Translations under genes and position numbers: made by a program | Shown here: positions 1 to 10,703 of the stretch, one piece after another | Layout of the letters: the number at the start of each line of letters is the position of its first letter | How positions within the stretch are numbered: the first letter of the stretch is position 1 | From: Owenia fusiformis | Taxonomy: Eukaryota; Annelida; Polychaeta; Sabellida; Oweniidae | Direction: 5' to 3' | DNA: 64,000 nucleotides | NCBI GenBank assembly: GCA_903813345.2 | Contig: CAIIXF020000010.1 | Span: 2,845,169 to 2,909,168, forward strand | The notes under the pieces: model-generated | Told to the model about the DNA's origin: nothing | What the model saw: only the letters and a program-made list of their open reading frames with translations | Database searches by the model: none

Positions 1-1233
1 CAGTTTGCATAGTTGAATAACTCAAGGTGAAAAGTGAACATGGTATTAAAAGAGTAAAACTGCAAACAACCTACTTAGGGACCTGTTATATTGAGATGAA
101 TAGGGATTGATTAATATGAACAGTAATAATATAAAATGTGAAAATGACCATGTTACATATACAAAAAATAACCCCATTGTTACAAAATCAGAAAAAGTGA
201 AATATCTATTCTTGTATTGCATTTTCGTTCACTGGACATATTTTAATTGCATTGCTATTAGATACATTTTAAGGGTGATATGAAAATTGAACCACGAAAA
301 CAGATGTACTTTAAGTTAAAGGGAACTTTCTACCATACCCGCCATGCTATCTGACCCGAACGAGCCACCTTGTGGTGAGATTGGTAACTACCTGCTCGCA
401 TCTGCGTTATTACGCAGAGACATAAACGTATACACAAAGAAACGATAGGAGATAACCTATTTTATCTCTGTATTCATTTTAACTTTAATACATCGTTGAA
501 TCGAATTTGTCCAAAGGTCTTGAAACGTAAAATACCTAAATATTTATCTTAGACCTTGGGATGACCTTGTACAAGAAACATTAATGTTGACCTCGGTTCA
601 TCTAATCATAATTCGCCAAGGGCCATAGTATCATCAAACGCCAAATACCTAGACATTGATCGTTTACTTGGATTTAAATAAGGAGTACGATTTTAAAATT
701 GGCTAGGTCGTGGTTAAGCAACAATAGTATGTTCGAAATACCGCTGTGTAATGCCTGGATCACATTTGCTGCGAGTATTTTGTTCAAAATTGAATACATT
801 TCTGAACACAATAATCAATCGGCCGGGCGCCGTAGTGAAAATCGGAGCAAATGTGACCAAGACATAAAACAATTGAATAATACTGTATCAGTTTCACATT
901 TACAGCGGTCAAAAGCATTTACAAAAAAAACCGCCAGAGTTGGCAATCATATAAAATGAAACCAATCCCGCTGTGATTCATAGAAATAACTAATTTACTG
1001 CATTGAGTTCAATGTTATAACCATGTCGATTTACATGAGTGTCCGATTCATTGTACCAAATTTAAACCTTGACTGTTCTCCAGAAAGCAATAAGCTGACA
1101 TATATCATATTTTACATTTTAATACAACTGAAAAGATAATAAATGTTTTAATATAAAGTTGACGTAGTTATAAATGTTTTCAGCGTAAAATCAAAGCACA
1201 ACCATATAATTAAAAACATTACGCTGGGATTCC
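1..1233. other. Intergenic, nothing recognised
   Basis: AT-rich DNA with no convincing exon, RNA gene or complete repeat. An 86-codon open frame at 699-959 has no recognisable motif and unbiased composition; I treat it as chance. Confidence 0.6.
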
Positions 1234-1296
1234 AACTGGATACAACTGACGAGTTGTATTTAGGTGGCCTAAAGTGCTGCTTATTTTTTCGTGAAG

Positions 1297-1946
1297 CCAC
1301 TCAGTAAAATTACGATTTCCCTCAACCCTGATGTTCAATCAACATCATTCGAGTATCTATATGTTCCTGACACGTTCGGGAATCCGGTTATGACAACGTC
1401 TACCCAATGTTTGCACGAGAAATTGACGTAATTCATGACTGAAATCGGGAAGACAAAAATATGTGATATTCTTTCAGAATTGTTTATAATAACTATTTAC
1501 AAAAACGTTCCCGAGACACAATCCATTTAGGTAGGGTTTGTTTTAAAGTCGAAAAGCCCCAATAAGACAATACAAACCCAGATTAAACCCAGAAGAATGC
1601 AGATTTCATGTAATGATTTACGTTCATGTAAACAAGGAAAGTACATATAATTCCCATATAAAACACTGGCCTACGTGACATGTAAACACAGGTTCAAATT
1701 GAAATATAGAAAATTTTCAACATAGCATTTGCTTCTGTGTTCTGTATGCCCCTCTACCTGCTAATAAGGCAATGTATCTTCAAATAAAACCTTAGCCAAG
1801 TAGATAAGGGTCTCTGGAACACTTTTGTAAATAGTTTTCACAAGCAATTTTATTCCCGGACGCCCAAACGTGTCAGGAACACATATATATTTGAATGATC
1901 TTGATTGGACATCAGGTTGCAGAGAAATCGTATTTTTACTGAGTGG
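1297..1946. repeat. Fold-back element
   Basis: About 1297-1520 is repeated in inverted orientation at about 1795-1946. CCACTCAGTAAAA at 1297 matches the reverse complement ending at 1946, and ACTATTTACAAAA near 1493 matches the inner end near 1830. The loop is about 270 bp. A separate short motif, CTGGATACAACTGACGAGT, occurs at about 1237 and again at about 2172, so pieces of a dispersed family are present. There is no coding capacity; it is probably a non-autonomous DNA element or two opposed SINE-like copies. Confidence 0.6.
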
Positions 1947-2267
1947 ATTATTGAATTTCATAGATCTAGAGGCCCTTCAGGAGTGGAAAACCTTAAATTA
2001 TCAGAGATTAATGTTTCCAAACTGTTTTGAAACAAACTAACGTCTTGTTTTCAACGTACACCTTGCTCCTTTCTGTCGTATTTAATAAAACAAAAATAGT
2101 ATATCACGGAGGGATACGAACCACTCACATGGGACTTGGTTATTCACTAGCGCCATAGGCGTTCTACTATTCTGGATACAACTGACGAGTCGTATTTAAG
2201 TGGAGACAAAAGTGAGGATCATTTTGAATTGACGCTCGGTATAAATATATAATACTTTTGTTCTTTC

Positions 2268-2620
2268 ATATCGGTAGCTCGTTGGTCTAATGGTTAGCGT
2301 GCCTGGCTTCCATAGTCTAGGTTAGTTGATCGAGACCCGTTCATGTCGAACTTTTTGATTTGCTTGTTGTCAAGATATAATAAGTAGGGCAAAATCCAGA
2401 AAAAGTAGATCAAAAATACTCCAATGGAGTATAAAATTGTCACCAGGATTCCGGAATGAGACGAATGTTAACTCGTGAAATCTCGGTAGATAAGGTAGGT
2501 CAGAAAATCCGGATTAATCCGAACAAGGTTCGGGAATTTCCGTCATAAGAAGTAGGTCAAAAATACTCCAATGGAGTATAAAATTGTCACCAGGATTCCG
2601 AAATACGACGAATCGAATCG
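2268..2620 (+). mobile_element. tRNA-derived SINE-like element
   Basis: The head carries an A-box-like motif TGGTCTAATGG (2283-2293) and a B-box-like GATCGAGACCC (2328-2338) at tRNA-like spacing. A tRNA-unrelated body follows with a ~53-bp direct repeat (about 2405-2457 and 2552-2604; core ATACTCCAATGGAGTATAAA). The acceptor stem is not convincing, so this is a SINE head or pseudo-tRNA and not a functional tRNA. Confidence 0.5.
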
Positions 2621-2639
2621 GCAAACTTCGGTACAATAA

Positions 2640-4399
2640 TGAAGTGCATAAAAATCGTGAAACAGGTGTCAGGGGCTTCCCCTCATCTTTCCATAAATGG
2701 TTCTAAAAGCCTTATATGGATCTATCACGTGACATTCAAAATGACGTTCCTATATGGTTCTATGGGCCTTATATGGATCTTTCGAACACGTGACCAAATC
2801 AAAATCAAAATCAAAGTTTTACCTTGACCATTGGATGGGATTTCATAGAAAATATCAAAGAAAACATATTCTCGTGATCCTTAAATCACTTAAATTCGAT
2901 CATTTTATCTTCACCCCTTGATGGAATTTTATGAAAGAAGTTATGAAAACACATCATCATGTAAGGGTTTTCACCTAAATTAGCTCGTTTTATCTTGACC
3001 CTTCAATTGAATTTCATTGAAAAATGTTTCATGAAAAATATCATGTTATGATTTGTATTTAAATAAGACCGTTTCATTTAAATACTTGCTGGATAATATT
3101 TCATAAAAAAATGCACTTTAAAAATATTTCAGGATTTGCCTTAATTTATCAATGTAATGTAAGTATTAGATTGACTCTCAAATAGGGTTCTATTTTAACT
3201 TTTTTATTGAAATTAATACTAGGCAGGACTCACTCTCTAAATAGCTAATAAAAATTCAACCCTTGGATGTGATTTCGTTGAAAAAAAAATATGACAAGTC
3301 CAGAATCAAATGATTTGTCCAGAACCTCTTAAGATCCTGTTTTTTGTGTATTTACAGCTAGTCCGAACATTCTACATAACTACACAGACCGCCTATAACT
3401 CGCTGGAGGTGCCAAGAATCCCACCGAAAAAGAAAACCACCGGGAAAGTTGGAATACGTGACCAACAAGATCCACCTTGTGCCCGCCATTGCAGCCATTT
3501 TGCCCGGGAAATTTCCATTGGAAATTCGTCTGTCACGGGAACCTGAGGACCCAGTGTGTGCCCAGCTTTGTGTGCCCAACTGTTTCTTATAATCTTAGCT
3601 GGAGGTATAGATCCTCCGGATCTTTTAATATATATTTTTATCCTTTTTGACCAATACAAATATTTCTTAAAAAACCTAGTGACTGTCTAGTAAAAAGCAG
3701 GTTTTGATATTATTATCTGTAAGTTATTCAGTAGCCTACTCAATAATCATTCCACGCTACAGCTAACTTTGATACTATTTACCTAAGAAGTATAATTCAA
3801 GCAACTTTATTGCATTTCTGGGGCGTCGCCCGCCACTGCATGGTCACCTCTCTGGTGCCATTTTGTTTTCGTTTTTGATAAGTCTATGCGACATTGTTCC
3901 AGCTAAATAAGACGAGTGGTGTACAGCATTTAGAAGCTAATGATTTCCTAGATAAAGTAAGAATTTTTCCTATGAGTTAGCTGTGTACCACCTGCTTTTT
4001 GTGTAGTTAGTGCTTTACCTGCTTTACCTGCTTTTCGTGCTGCACTGTGTGTATTTTACTGCAACATTGCTAGAGTAGGACTAATTATCCAGTAGGGCAA
4101 GGTTCGTATAATTGTGCTTCGCTATAATATTGCAAGGCCCTCAATTAAATATCCAAACCCTACGCCATTATACATTCAATTTGTAGTGTATCTAGTAACT
4201 AAATAAGGATATACCATTGTATGATTTGTTGTGGCCGATTTAGATTGGCACATCTTAGTTATTTTTATATGTGTTAGGATTGAAAAGTCTATTTTTATAG
4301 AGTCTATTTTTGCAAAGCTTTCTTTTTTATATAAACCTTTTTATAAATATATATATATACACATAGAGTATTTTTATCTTTGCCAAATAACCAACTCAC
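2640..4399. other. Intergenic / possible LINE 5' region
   Basis: AT-rich sequence. A more GC-rich patch at about 3400-3620 gives overlapping short open frames on both strands with no recognisable domain. The part nearest 4400 may be the 5' UTR of the LINE that follows, but no target-site duplication was found to set its left edge. Confidence 0.45.
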
Positions 4400-5536
4400 T
4401 TGGTAACTGTACAGGTACATGTTAGACCAGCTTCCAGACAGCTTGGAATGCCTGTAAAATCTAAGTCAAAAGCTAAAAAGGCTACCATTCTCAAATCAAA
4501 GGAAAAGGACTCCTGTCCATGTAATAAAGATTTAGATAGTATATTTCTGAACTGCTCAAATTGTGAGCAATGGTGGCATTCTAATTGTCTGGGTCTAGGT
4601 AATAGCGAGGAAGACTGCCCGTTACTCAAATTATATGCGCAAGAAGAGACCGTCTTCAACTGCCCTTACTGCATACTCAACAGCATCAATGCTGATATAA
4701 AGCTTAAGCCTCAGAACACGGTCTCTCCTTCGGATAAGCAAAACAAACTGGCTAATAATTTGAGTTCACCTAAGATTTCTCAAGCTAAACATAGTAGCAA
4801 GAGTGCTATAAATAGCACTGTGAGTCAAAATCTACCAAAGAACATTTTAATCATCGACAACTTGAAAAACCCAGGCCTATTCAAGGATAGTGATAAAATC
4901 AAAAAAGAAATTTTCAAACATAAATCCCAAGTTAAAATAACCCACACTTATCAGCTTTGCAGAGGAGGAATTGCAATTCACTACGCTGACCCAGAACAAA
5001 AGGAACTCCTCAGCAGGGACTGGCCTGAATCAGCGTTTGGAGGAAGTGGCAAACAACTTGACATACACGACACTACCCCCACCTCCCGTTGTATCATAAG
5101 GAACGTCCCTACAAGTATAAATCCAGAAGAACTGAAACAAGTAGTTGAGCAACAATCAGGTATAAGTGTATCTATAAGAAGATTCAAATACAGGGATACT
5201 GGTAAGGGCATGCCTATAGTGGCTGCCACATGTAGTAATCATACTGATCTGTCTAACTTATTCAAAACAAAATTAACTATTGGTAATAAAATTTTGTTAG
5301 TGGAAGCAATCAACACAGCCAAGCACAAAGTAACCCGGTGCTTCCGTTGCCAATTTTACGGGCACGTGGCGAAGGCTTGCACTAACAAAGCTAAGTGCGA
5401 AAACTGTGGTGGTGCACATAAGAATAAGTGTACCAATTCAACTAAGTGTAACAACTGTGGAGAAAACCACAAAGCTAGCTCCAATAAGTGCATTTATTAT
5501 ATTGATTTAAAGCTCAAAAGGAGCACTAATGTATAG
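4400..5536 (+). CDS. LINE ORF1 (PHD finger + CCHC zinc knuckles)
   Basis: A 378-codon ORF encoding a retrotransposon RNA-binding (gag-like) protein. The N-terminal basic stretch is followed by a PHD-type C4HC3 finger with ligands near C39, C41, C52, C55, H60, C63, C88 and C91. The C-terminus has three knuckles of the CX2C..H..C type, the first being CFRCQFYGHVAKAC. Met17 (codon at 4448) is an alternative start just before the basic region. The stop overlaps the ORF2 start (ATGTATAG at 5529-5536), a common LINE arrangement. The ORF is intact, in contrast to the damaged ORF2. A PHD finger in ORF1 is known from several invertebrate LINE clades. Confidence 0.85.
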   Translation: MVTVQVHVRPASRQLGMPVKSKSKAKKATILKSKEKDSCPCNKDLDSIFLNCSNCEQWWHSNCLGLGNSEEDCPLLKLYAQEETVFNCPYCILNSINADIKLKPQNTVSPSDKQNKLANNLSSPKISQAKHSSKSAINSTVSQNLPKNILIIDNLKNPGLFKDSDKIKKEIFKHKSQVKITHTYQLCRGGIAIHYADPEQKELLSRDWPESAFGGSGKQLDIHDTTPTSRCIIRNVPTSINPEELKQVVEQQSGISVSIRRFKYRDTGKGMPIVAATCSNHTDLSNLFKTKLTIGNKILLVEAINTAKHKVTRCFRCQFYGHVAKACTNKAKCENCGGAHKNKCTNSTKCNNCGENHKASSNKCIYYIDLKLKRSTNV

Positions 5537-5993
5537 TAACTCCATAACTATAGTGGCTGCTACTCTCTTACTTTCTCTGCTAGTGACAATGAAAATATTC
5601 CAAGCTAACATACGTTCTATCAACACCTCGGCTAAATACATCAAACATATTTCTCCTGAAGCATCTATATTTTGCATTACAGAAATCTGGCACCCTACAG
5701 CTGAATCAATCCAAAGAGCCGGTCTAAAAGACTGGACTTGGATTTCCTCTATCAGACAAGGCAGGGAGGGGGGCGGGGCAGCCATTATAGCATCATCAGA
5801 CACAAAGGTGGTAAAAAGAAATGATCTCATGAGAAATGACATAGAGGCAGCTTGGGCAAATGTCTATTGTAAAGACCTCGCTTTTCTTCTATGTTCAGTT
5901 TATATACCCCCAGGAAACATTGAATCATGGGATAAATTTTCTAGAGTGGCAACCTCTGCTTTACATAGCAAGCTTCCAGTGCTTTGCAGATGA
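5529..5993 (+). pseudogene. LINE ORF2, 5' endonuclease fragment
   Basis: Start of ORF2. It shows the AP-endonuclease opening KIFQANIRSI, then FCITEIWHP (the catalytic Glu region), GGGAAIIAS and SVYIPPG. The frame runs to KLPVLC and then terminates because the following DNA belongs to another part of ORF2; the GDFN motif that should come next is absent. The break lies near 5975-5985. Confidence 0.8.
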
Positions 5994-7779
5994 CAACACA
6001 ATATGGGCATGTGGAGCTGACTTGAAAGAGATAGAGAAACTCATCAACACGGACTTGAATCAATTAACCAACAAATGGTGCAAAAGATGGAACATGGAGA
6101 TCGCCCCTGAAAAAAACGAGGTAATGGTCTTCGGTCCACCTGGTATCACTAGCCCCGATATTAACATCTTTATCGACGGCCGGAAACTCCAGGTGGTGTC
6201 CCACAAGAAGATTCTTGGATGCACCATAGATAACGAACTTAAATTTTATCTACATATCGAAAATAAGAAAAAATCTGCATTCGGTGCTCTTGCGGGCATA
6301 AACAATTTCACTTCCAGCAAATCGGGCTGTAGCCAAGAGGTATTCACCATGCTGTACAAAGCGTTGGTGACACCGCACTTCGAAACCAGCATTAGTGCTC
6401 TGGCTGCAGTTACCGAGAAAGCTGTTTCTGCCTATGCACCAGTCCAGAGGGCAGCACTACTTAGAGCAACCGGATGCCTCAACTCAACTAGCACTGACTC
6501 ATTAGAAGTACTGGCTGGTGTACTACCGCTTGATATTTTACTAAGAAGCAGGCAGGCTCAAGAGGGTGTGAGAATAGCTACCCACACTGAGTCAGACCCC
6601 ATTGCCAGGGAATTTTTGAGATGGGGTGGGTCATCTCAAACTGAGAAGACCCCCTCCTGCTTTAATATCATAACAGCCAGACTGAGACTTCATAGATGCC
6701 CCACACAACCTAACAATTATATACAGCACTATTACCATCACCAGGATGTAGACATCTTCCAACCTACGAAGGCAACCATCCATGACGAAGATTTTGCCAA
6801 CACAAAGTCCGCCCAAAGTGTTCGAATAAGCTCAGTGCTTAGTGAACAGCCGGACGGTAGGACTATAGTCTTCACAGACGGGTCAGCCTATGGGAATCCT
6901 GGTCCTTCGGGAGCTGCTGCAGTGGTTTATGTGGGTGGACTTAAATCCACACCTATATGTCTTGAGCAACCAGTCTCCCTCATAGGTAACAACTATTATG
7001 GGGAAGTGGTAGCAATAAAGATGGCGGTAGAGTATCTGACAACCATAAAGACTAGCAGCAACATCCTGCTCTTGTCAGACTGCCAACCCGCTATAACAGC
7101 ATCTTTTATTACTACCAAGTGTAAAAGCATCACAGAGGACATTATTGACACAAGGAAAGCCTGCAAACTGCTATCTTTACAGAACAAAACCTTAGAAGTC
7201 TATTGGGTCCCAGGTCACCAAGGGACAGAAGGGAATGAAGTTGCGGATAAAACTGCCAAGAAAGCAGCATTGGCAGCCAAATCTCTCACTGACTGTAAAA
7301 CATCTAAGTCTGCAGCTTATAATAATATCAAATGTAACGCTTTAGAGAAATGGCAAAATAGGTATAACAACTCCACCAAGGTGAACTTTGTTCAGGAATT
7401 AATTCCTAAGGTTAAATTGAAAAGTCCAATTGTAAAGACAGGAACTAGGTATTATAGAAATATATGTAACCAAATTATTTCTGGGCACACCCGTTTACAT
7501 GGCCATTACCATAGAATTAACCCCGATATTTTATCTCCCAACTGTGACCACTGTAACATACCAGAGACAGTTGAACATTACATCTTTGCTTGCTCTAAGT
7601 TCCAGGAAGAGAGGGAGATTCTATTGGCCAAAGTGCAACAGATACTACTAGGAGCTAAATACAATCCAGCTCTGGACCTACAAACAATCACAGGACTCAA
7701 CACAAGCCTGGACCATAAGTTAAATAAAGAAATTATGAAATGCCTGCAGGCATTTATACAGAAATCCAAGAGATTTTAA
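5983..7779 (+). pseudogene. LINE ORF2, RT C-terminus + RNase H fragment
   Basis: The open frame runs from 5860, but LINE homology begins at FADDNT (about 5983), which is RT motif C. The RT thumb region follows. The RNase H domain has TDGSAYGNPGPSG (about 6877), Glu in YYGEVVAIKMA, SDCQPA (about 7076) and GHQGTEGNEVADKTAK (about 7213), so its acidic catalytic residues are present. Near the C-terminus is CDHCNIPETVEHYIFAC, the CCHC-like motif usual for this group. RT fingers and palm (motifs 0-B) are deleted. The long open frame after the junction suggests the deletion is fairly young or the copy spread as a deleted form. Confidence 0.85.
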
Positions 7780-8044
7780 TATCTTATTTTTAACTCGAGT
7801 GAGATAGTGACTCTATTTTAACATCTCATTTTAATGGAAAAACACTTGCATTTTAGACTACGTTAGATAACAAGTTTTAGCGCTCTCTCTCTCAACAGAA
7901 GTAAAATAAGCACAAGTGAAAAGTACAAGTGATATTTTTAGTACATGAGTTTTAAAAACAGCAACAAGTGATCAAAGGCAGCATAATAATGCCAAAGTGA
8001 TCCCGGAACACCTTATAAGGAACACTGAAAAGGACTAAGAAGAA

Positions 8045-8205
8045 GAATAAAAGGAGGCAACAGCCAGTCTGTGTTCTTGAGGACTATTGGAGATAAAAGA
8101 AGGCAACAGCCAGTTTGCGTTCTATAGGACTATTGCAGATAAAAGGAGGCAACAGCCAGTTTGCATTCTTTAGGACTATTGCAGATAAAAGAAGGCAAAA
8201 TGTCC
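8045..8205 (+). repeat. Tandem repeat in LINE 3' UTR
   Basis: About three copies of a ~51-bp unit built on GGAGGCAACAGCCAGT...AGGACTATTGCAGATAAAA, starting about 270 bp after the ORF2 stop. Short 3' UTR tandem repeats are common in non-LTR elements. Confidence 0.75.
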
Positions 8206-8209
8206 CTCC

Positions 8210-9500
8210 TGTGGGAAAAAACAGGAAATTTCATGCACACAATTATCAATTTTTAGGAAACTTCACTTCCAAAAAATAAGCATTATAACAATTCAATTAG
8301 TAGTAAGGTACAATTAAATGCTATAAAAAGTAACACAGCATATTGTCAAATGCAAATAAAGCGAGGGGAAGTAGCAAATATGCAAATTAATTTACTCAAA
8401 GTCTCCCCCCCCCCTTGGCATTTTTTGGGATTCAAAGTTGTCAAAAAAATTGTTTGGAAGACTGTAAGGGTGGGTTGCCTTGTGCCCTTGTGCAATGGTA
8501 GCCTTGTACTTACGCCTTCGGAGTCTACAAGGCTAGGGGGGGGGGGTTAGAGTAAGGGGGGGGGGCTTTTGCAATGAGAAGAAATACAAGAAATACAGGT
8601 TTGATTATGAGCCCCGTGCGAGGACAAGAACAGAAACAAAATTTTGACCATGAATGAATTGTATAAACCATGAGTGATACGTCTTTAAAATAGGTCTTCA
8701 AATCAAAGTAGCATGCTGTCAAGATATACTTACGTTTCAAAAAAAACAAATCTAAACATTTCAAAATGGCGCGGATGTGACGTAATTTATTCCGTCAAAA
8801 AATACGAACGTTTTCCTTTCCACAGTTTACAGAGCGCATTCTGATCAATGCAAGTTTGGATGTCACATTTTCTAATAAATTACATATTTTTCAGTATTTT
8901 ATATAAATTAATTAAGTCACATTTTATTCAAATTCATCTACGTGCCCTCTCCTAAACTAAGTACCTCCTCATTTATCACATCCTACGACCCCTTTAGACA
9001 ATCTAAAGGGGTCGTAGGATGCGATAACCTCCTCATCACTGCGTCTGGCTAGCCTTTCCTTATTTAGGATGAATTAGAGGGGCTGGTTCAAGCATAGGCC
9101 AATCGGAATACTTTTCCCCTGGCCTATGCAAAAATTGGTATTCCAACCCATGTTATTTCTGGTACAAAATAAAGTATGAAGGCATGTATGTCCTCCCTTT
9201 TGAGGAATTATGATATCATTACATCATACCATATATCTGCTTTAAATGGGCTTATTAGCCTTTTGTAGATTATTGATGTAGATGTAAGACTTAGATGTAC
9301 ATAACCGTTGTCTTTTTTGTTGACACAGCAAGCGGCCAAAGGTACCTCCAGAGAATACTGATATTTCAAGAAAATGGTTGCCTTTTCAGTTTTCCAAAGG
9401 AGCGGTATCGATATGGAGAACTTTTTGAACACGCGTTTCTCACCAGTCATCAAACACTTGTTTTGTTCTTGGTATCATGTTTCCAGAGTGAAATGAAACA
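8210..9500. other. Intergenic with homopolymer runs and a decayed dispersed repeat
   Basis: Contains a C run (about 8405), two G10-11 runs (about 8535-8567), a perfect hairpin at 8980-9020, and a dispersed repeat at about 9075-9455 that recurs at about 15,860-16,100 (shared core GTCTTTTTTGTTGAC). The open frames in the latter are not recognised. Confidence 0.5.
8980..9020. repeat. Perfect 19-bp hairpin
   Basis: Arms 8980-8998 and 9002-9020 are exact inverted copies (ATCCTACGACCCCTTTAGA) around a 3-nt CAA loop. CCTCCTCAT occurs on both outer sides (about 8965 and 9028) as a direct repeat, which could be a target-site duplication of a tiny palindromic insertion. Confidence 0.8.
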
Positions 9501-9501
9501 T

Positions 9502-9772
9502 CTTTCCGAACCTCATTGGAACAAAACGACATAAACACAACGTGTTTATATTAGGTCTCTCGATATTGTAATTGTACAAAGGAAATTTTGGTTGATTTTA
9601 AAAAAGTATCTTGTTAATGAAATAAAAGGTTAATCTTGATTTTTATCTATTTTGGGGGGATTTTGTTTTAATTTTTTGAATACTTTTTTAAAATCAACCA
9701 AAAAATCCTTTGTATAACTATAATATTGAGAGGCCTAAAAACATGTTGTATATGCTATTTTGTTCGGAAAGA
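9502..9772. mobile_element. Fold-back MITE
   Basis: Arms of about 100 bp (9502-9607 and 9678-9772) are inverted imperfect copies: TTTCCGAAC at the left end matches GTTCGGAAAG at the right, and GGTTGATTTTAAAAAAGTAT matches the inner right arm. It has no coding capacity. Confidence 0.75.
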
Positions 9773-10207
9773 CATTTAAGAATTGGTAGAAAGGAACAAA
9801 AACAATTGCACTAAAAAAACAAAAAATGTTAACAAAAACAGTAATATAAAATATTTCTAAATAATTTTCGCATTAAATTGTTGTCAATCAGTCAACATTA
9901 CATAAAATACCGTGTTTTTTTACAGAATGTTTTCAATGATTGGAGAGAAAAACATTGTTGAATTCAGTTCTCAATATCGATACCATTCCTTTCTTCTTCT
10001 TTTTTTTATTTATTAAAATCATATAAACATATATACATATAAGTGATAATGACACCCTAGTGGGTGTATGTCTTATCACAAGCTAAAATATTTAAAAATG
10101 GCATATTGTTAGTTACATTTATTATTGATGTTACAAAGTGTCTCAAAGTATAAATTATGTAAGCCAAACTGGGAAACAAATAAAAATAAAAATGATGTAC
10201 ATTTATA

Positions 10208-10350
10208 GGATATCCTATGATTTTGAGGAATATCATTTTTATCTACGAGGTGATATTGATATCTGCACGAGAGAGCGAAGCGAACGAGTGCATATATCAA
10301 TATCACCGAGTAGATTAAAATGATATTCTGAAAAAAATCATAGGATGTTC
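10208..10350. repeat. Palindromic insertion in LINE 3' UTR
   Basis: Arms of about 55 bp (10208-10262 and 10293-10350) are inverted copies (AGGATATCCTATGATTTT / AAAATCATAGGATG). The loop contains GAGAGCGAAGCGAACGAG. It abuts the next TIR element. Confidence 0.7.
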
Positions 10351-10352
10351 TT

Positions 10353-10622
10353 ATTATCCTACACTTACAAGGAGTGTACTGAATGTATAATATCATTGTA
10401 AAATGAATTTCATGCCAAATAGAGTCAATTTGGCGGGAAATCAACTAGCGGAGTATATCGTCACAATATCCTCCGTATATTGGGTTTTCCGGAGGATATC
10501 GTCACGATATCCTCCGCCCGGAGTATATCGTAACGATATCCTCCGGATATTCATTTTGCCAATAAATATCAAATTTATTTTTTCATGTTATTATACATTT
10601 AGTACACTAAGTGTAGGATAAT
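10353..10622. mobile_element. TIR MITE with internal CCTCCG hairpins
   Basis: Terminal inverted repeats of about 33 bp: ATTATCCTACACTTA... at the left, its reverse complement TAAGTGTAGGATAAT at the right. The interior (about 10447-10555) repeats ATATCCTCCG and CGGAGGATAT several times in opposing orientations, giving stacked hairpins. It is non-coding. Confidence 0.75.
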
Positions 10623-10703
10623 ATAAAAGATGTAATAAAACATTTTAATGATGTAGAATAGCTAAATGGAAAAAGGTGCATCTGTTAAAATTTGTACAAG
10701 GTA

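Larger units (their letters stand above)
4400..8200 (+). mobile_element. Internally deleted LINE with RNase H (I-group-like)
   Basis: This is a two-ORF non-LTR retrotransposon. ORF1 has a PHD finger and CCHC zinc knuckles. ORF2 has the start of an AP-type endonuclease, then only the last part of reverse transcriptase (from FADD), a complete-looking RNase H domain and a C-terminal zinc motif. Everything between the endonuclease motif LPVL and RT motif C (FADD) is missing and the reading frame changes there, so the copy is dead for transposition. An RNase H in ORF2 is known from the I/R1/LOA/Ingi group, which is the basis for the class call. The exact 5' and 3' ends are not defined. Confidence 0.8.

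Noticed and set aside
2101-2175. Minus-strand tRNA-like sequence (GGTTCGTATCCC)
   Set aside because: It has a good B-box, but the T-arm and acceptor stem do not pair and no clear A-box fits; at most a tRNA-derived repeat fragment.
3310-3659. Overlapping open frames on both strands in a GC-richer patch
   Set aside because: No domain, no splice context and frames on both strands; more likely the 5' part of a transposon or chance.
8535-8567. G-quadruplex candidate from two G10-11 runs
   Set aside because: Only two long homopolymer runs next to other C/G runs in the same region; slippage tracts explain it and there is no gene nearby.
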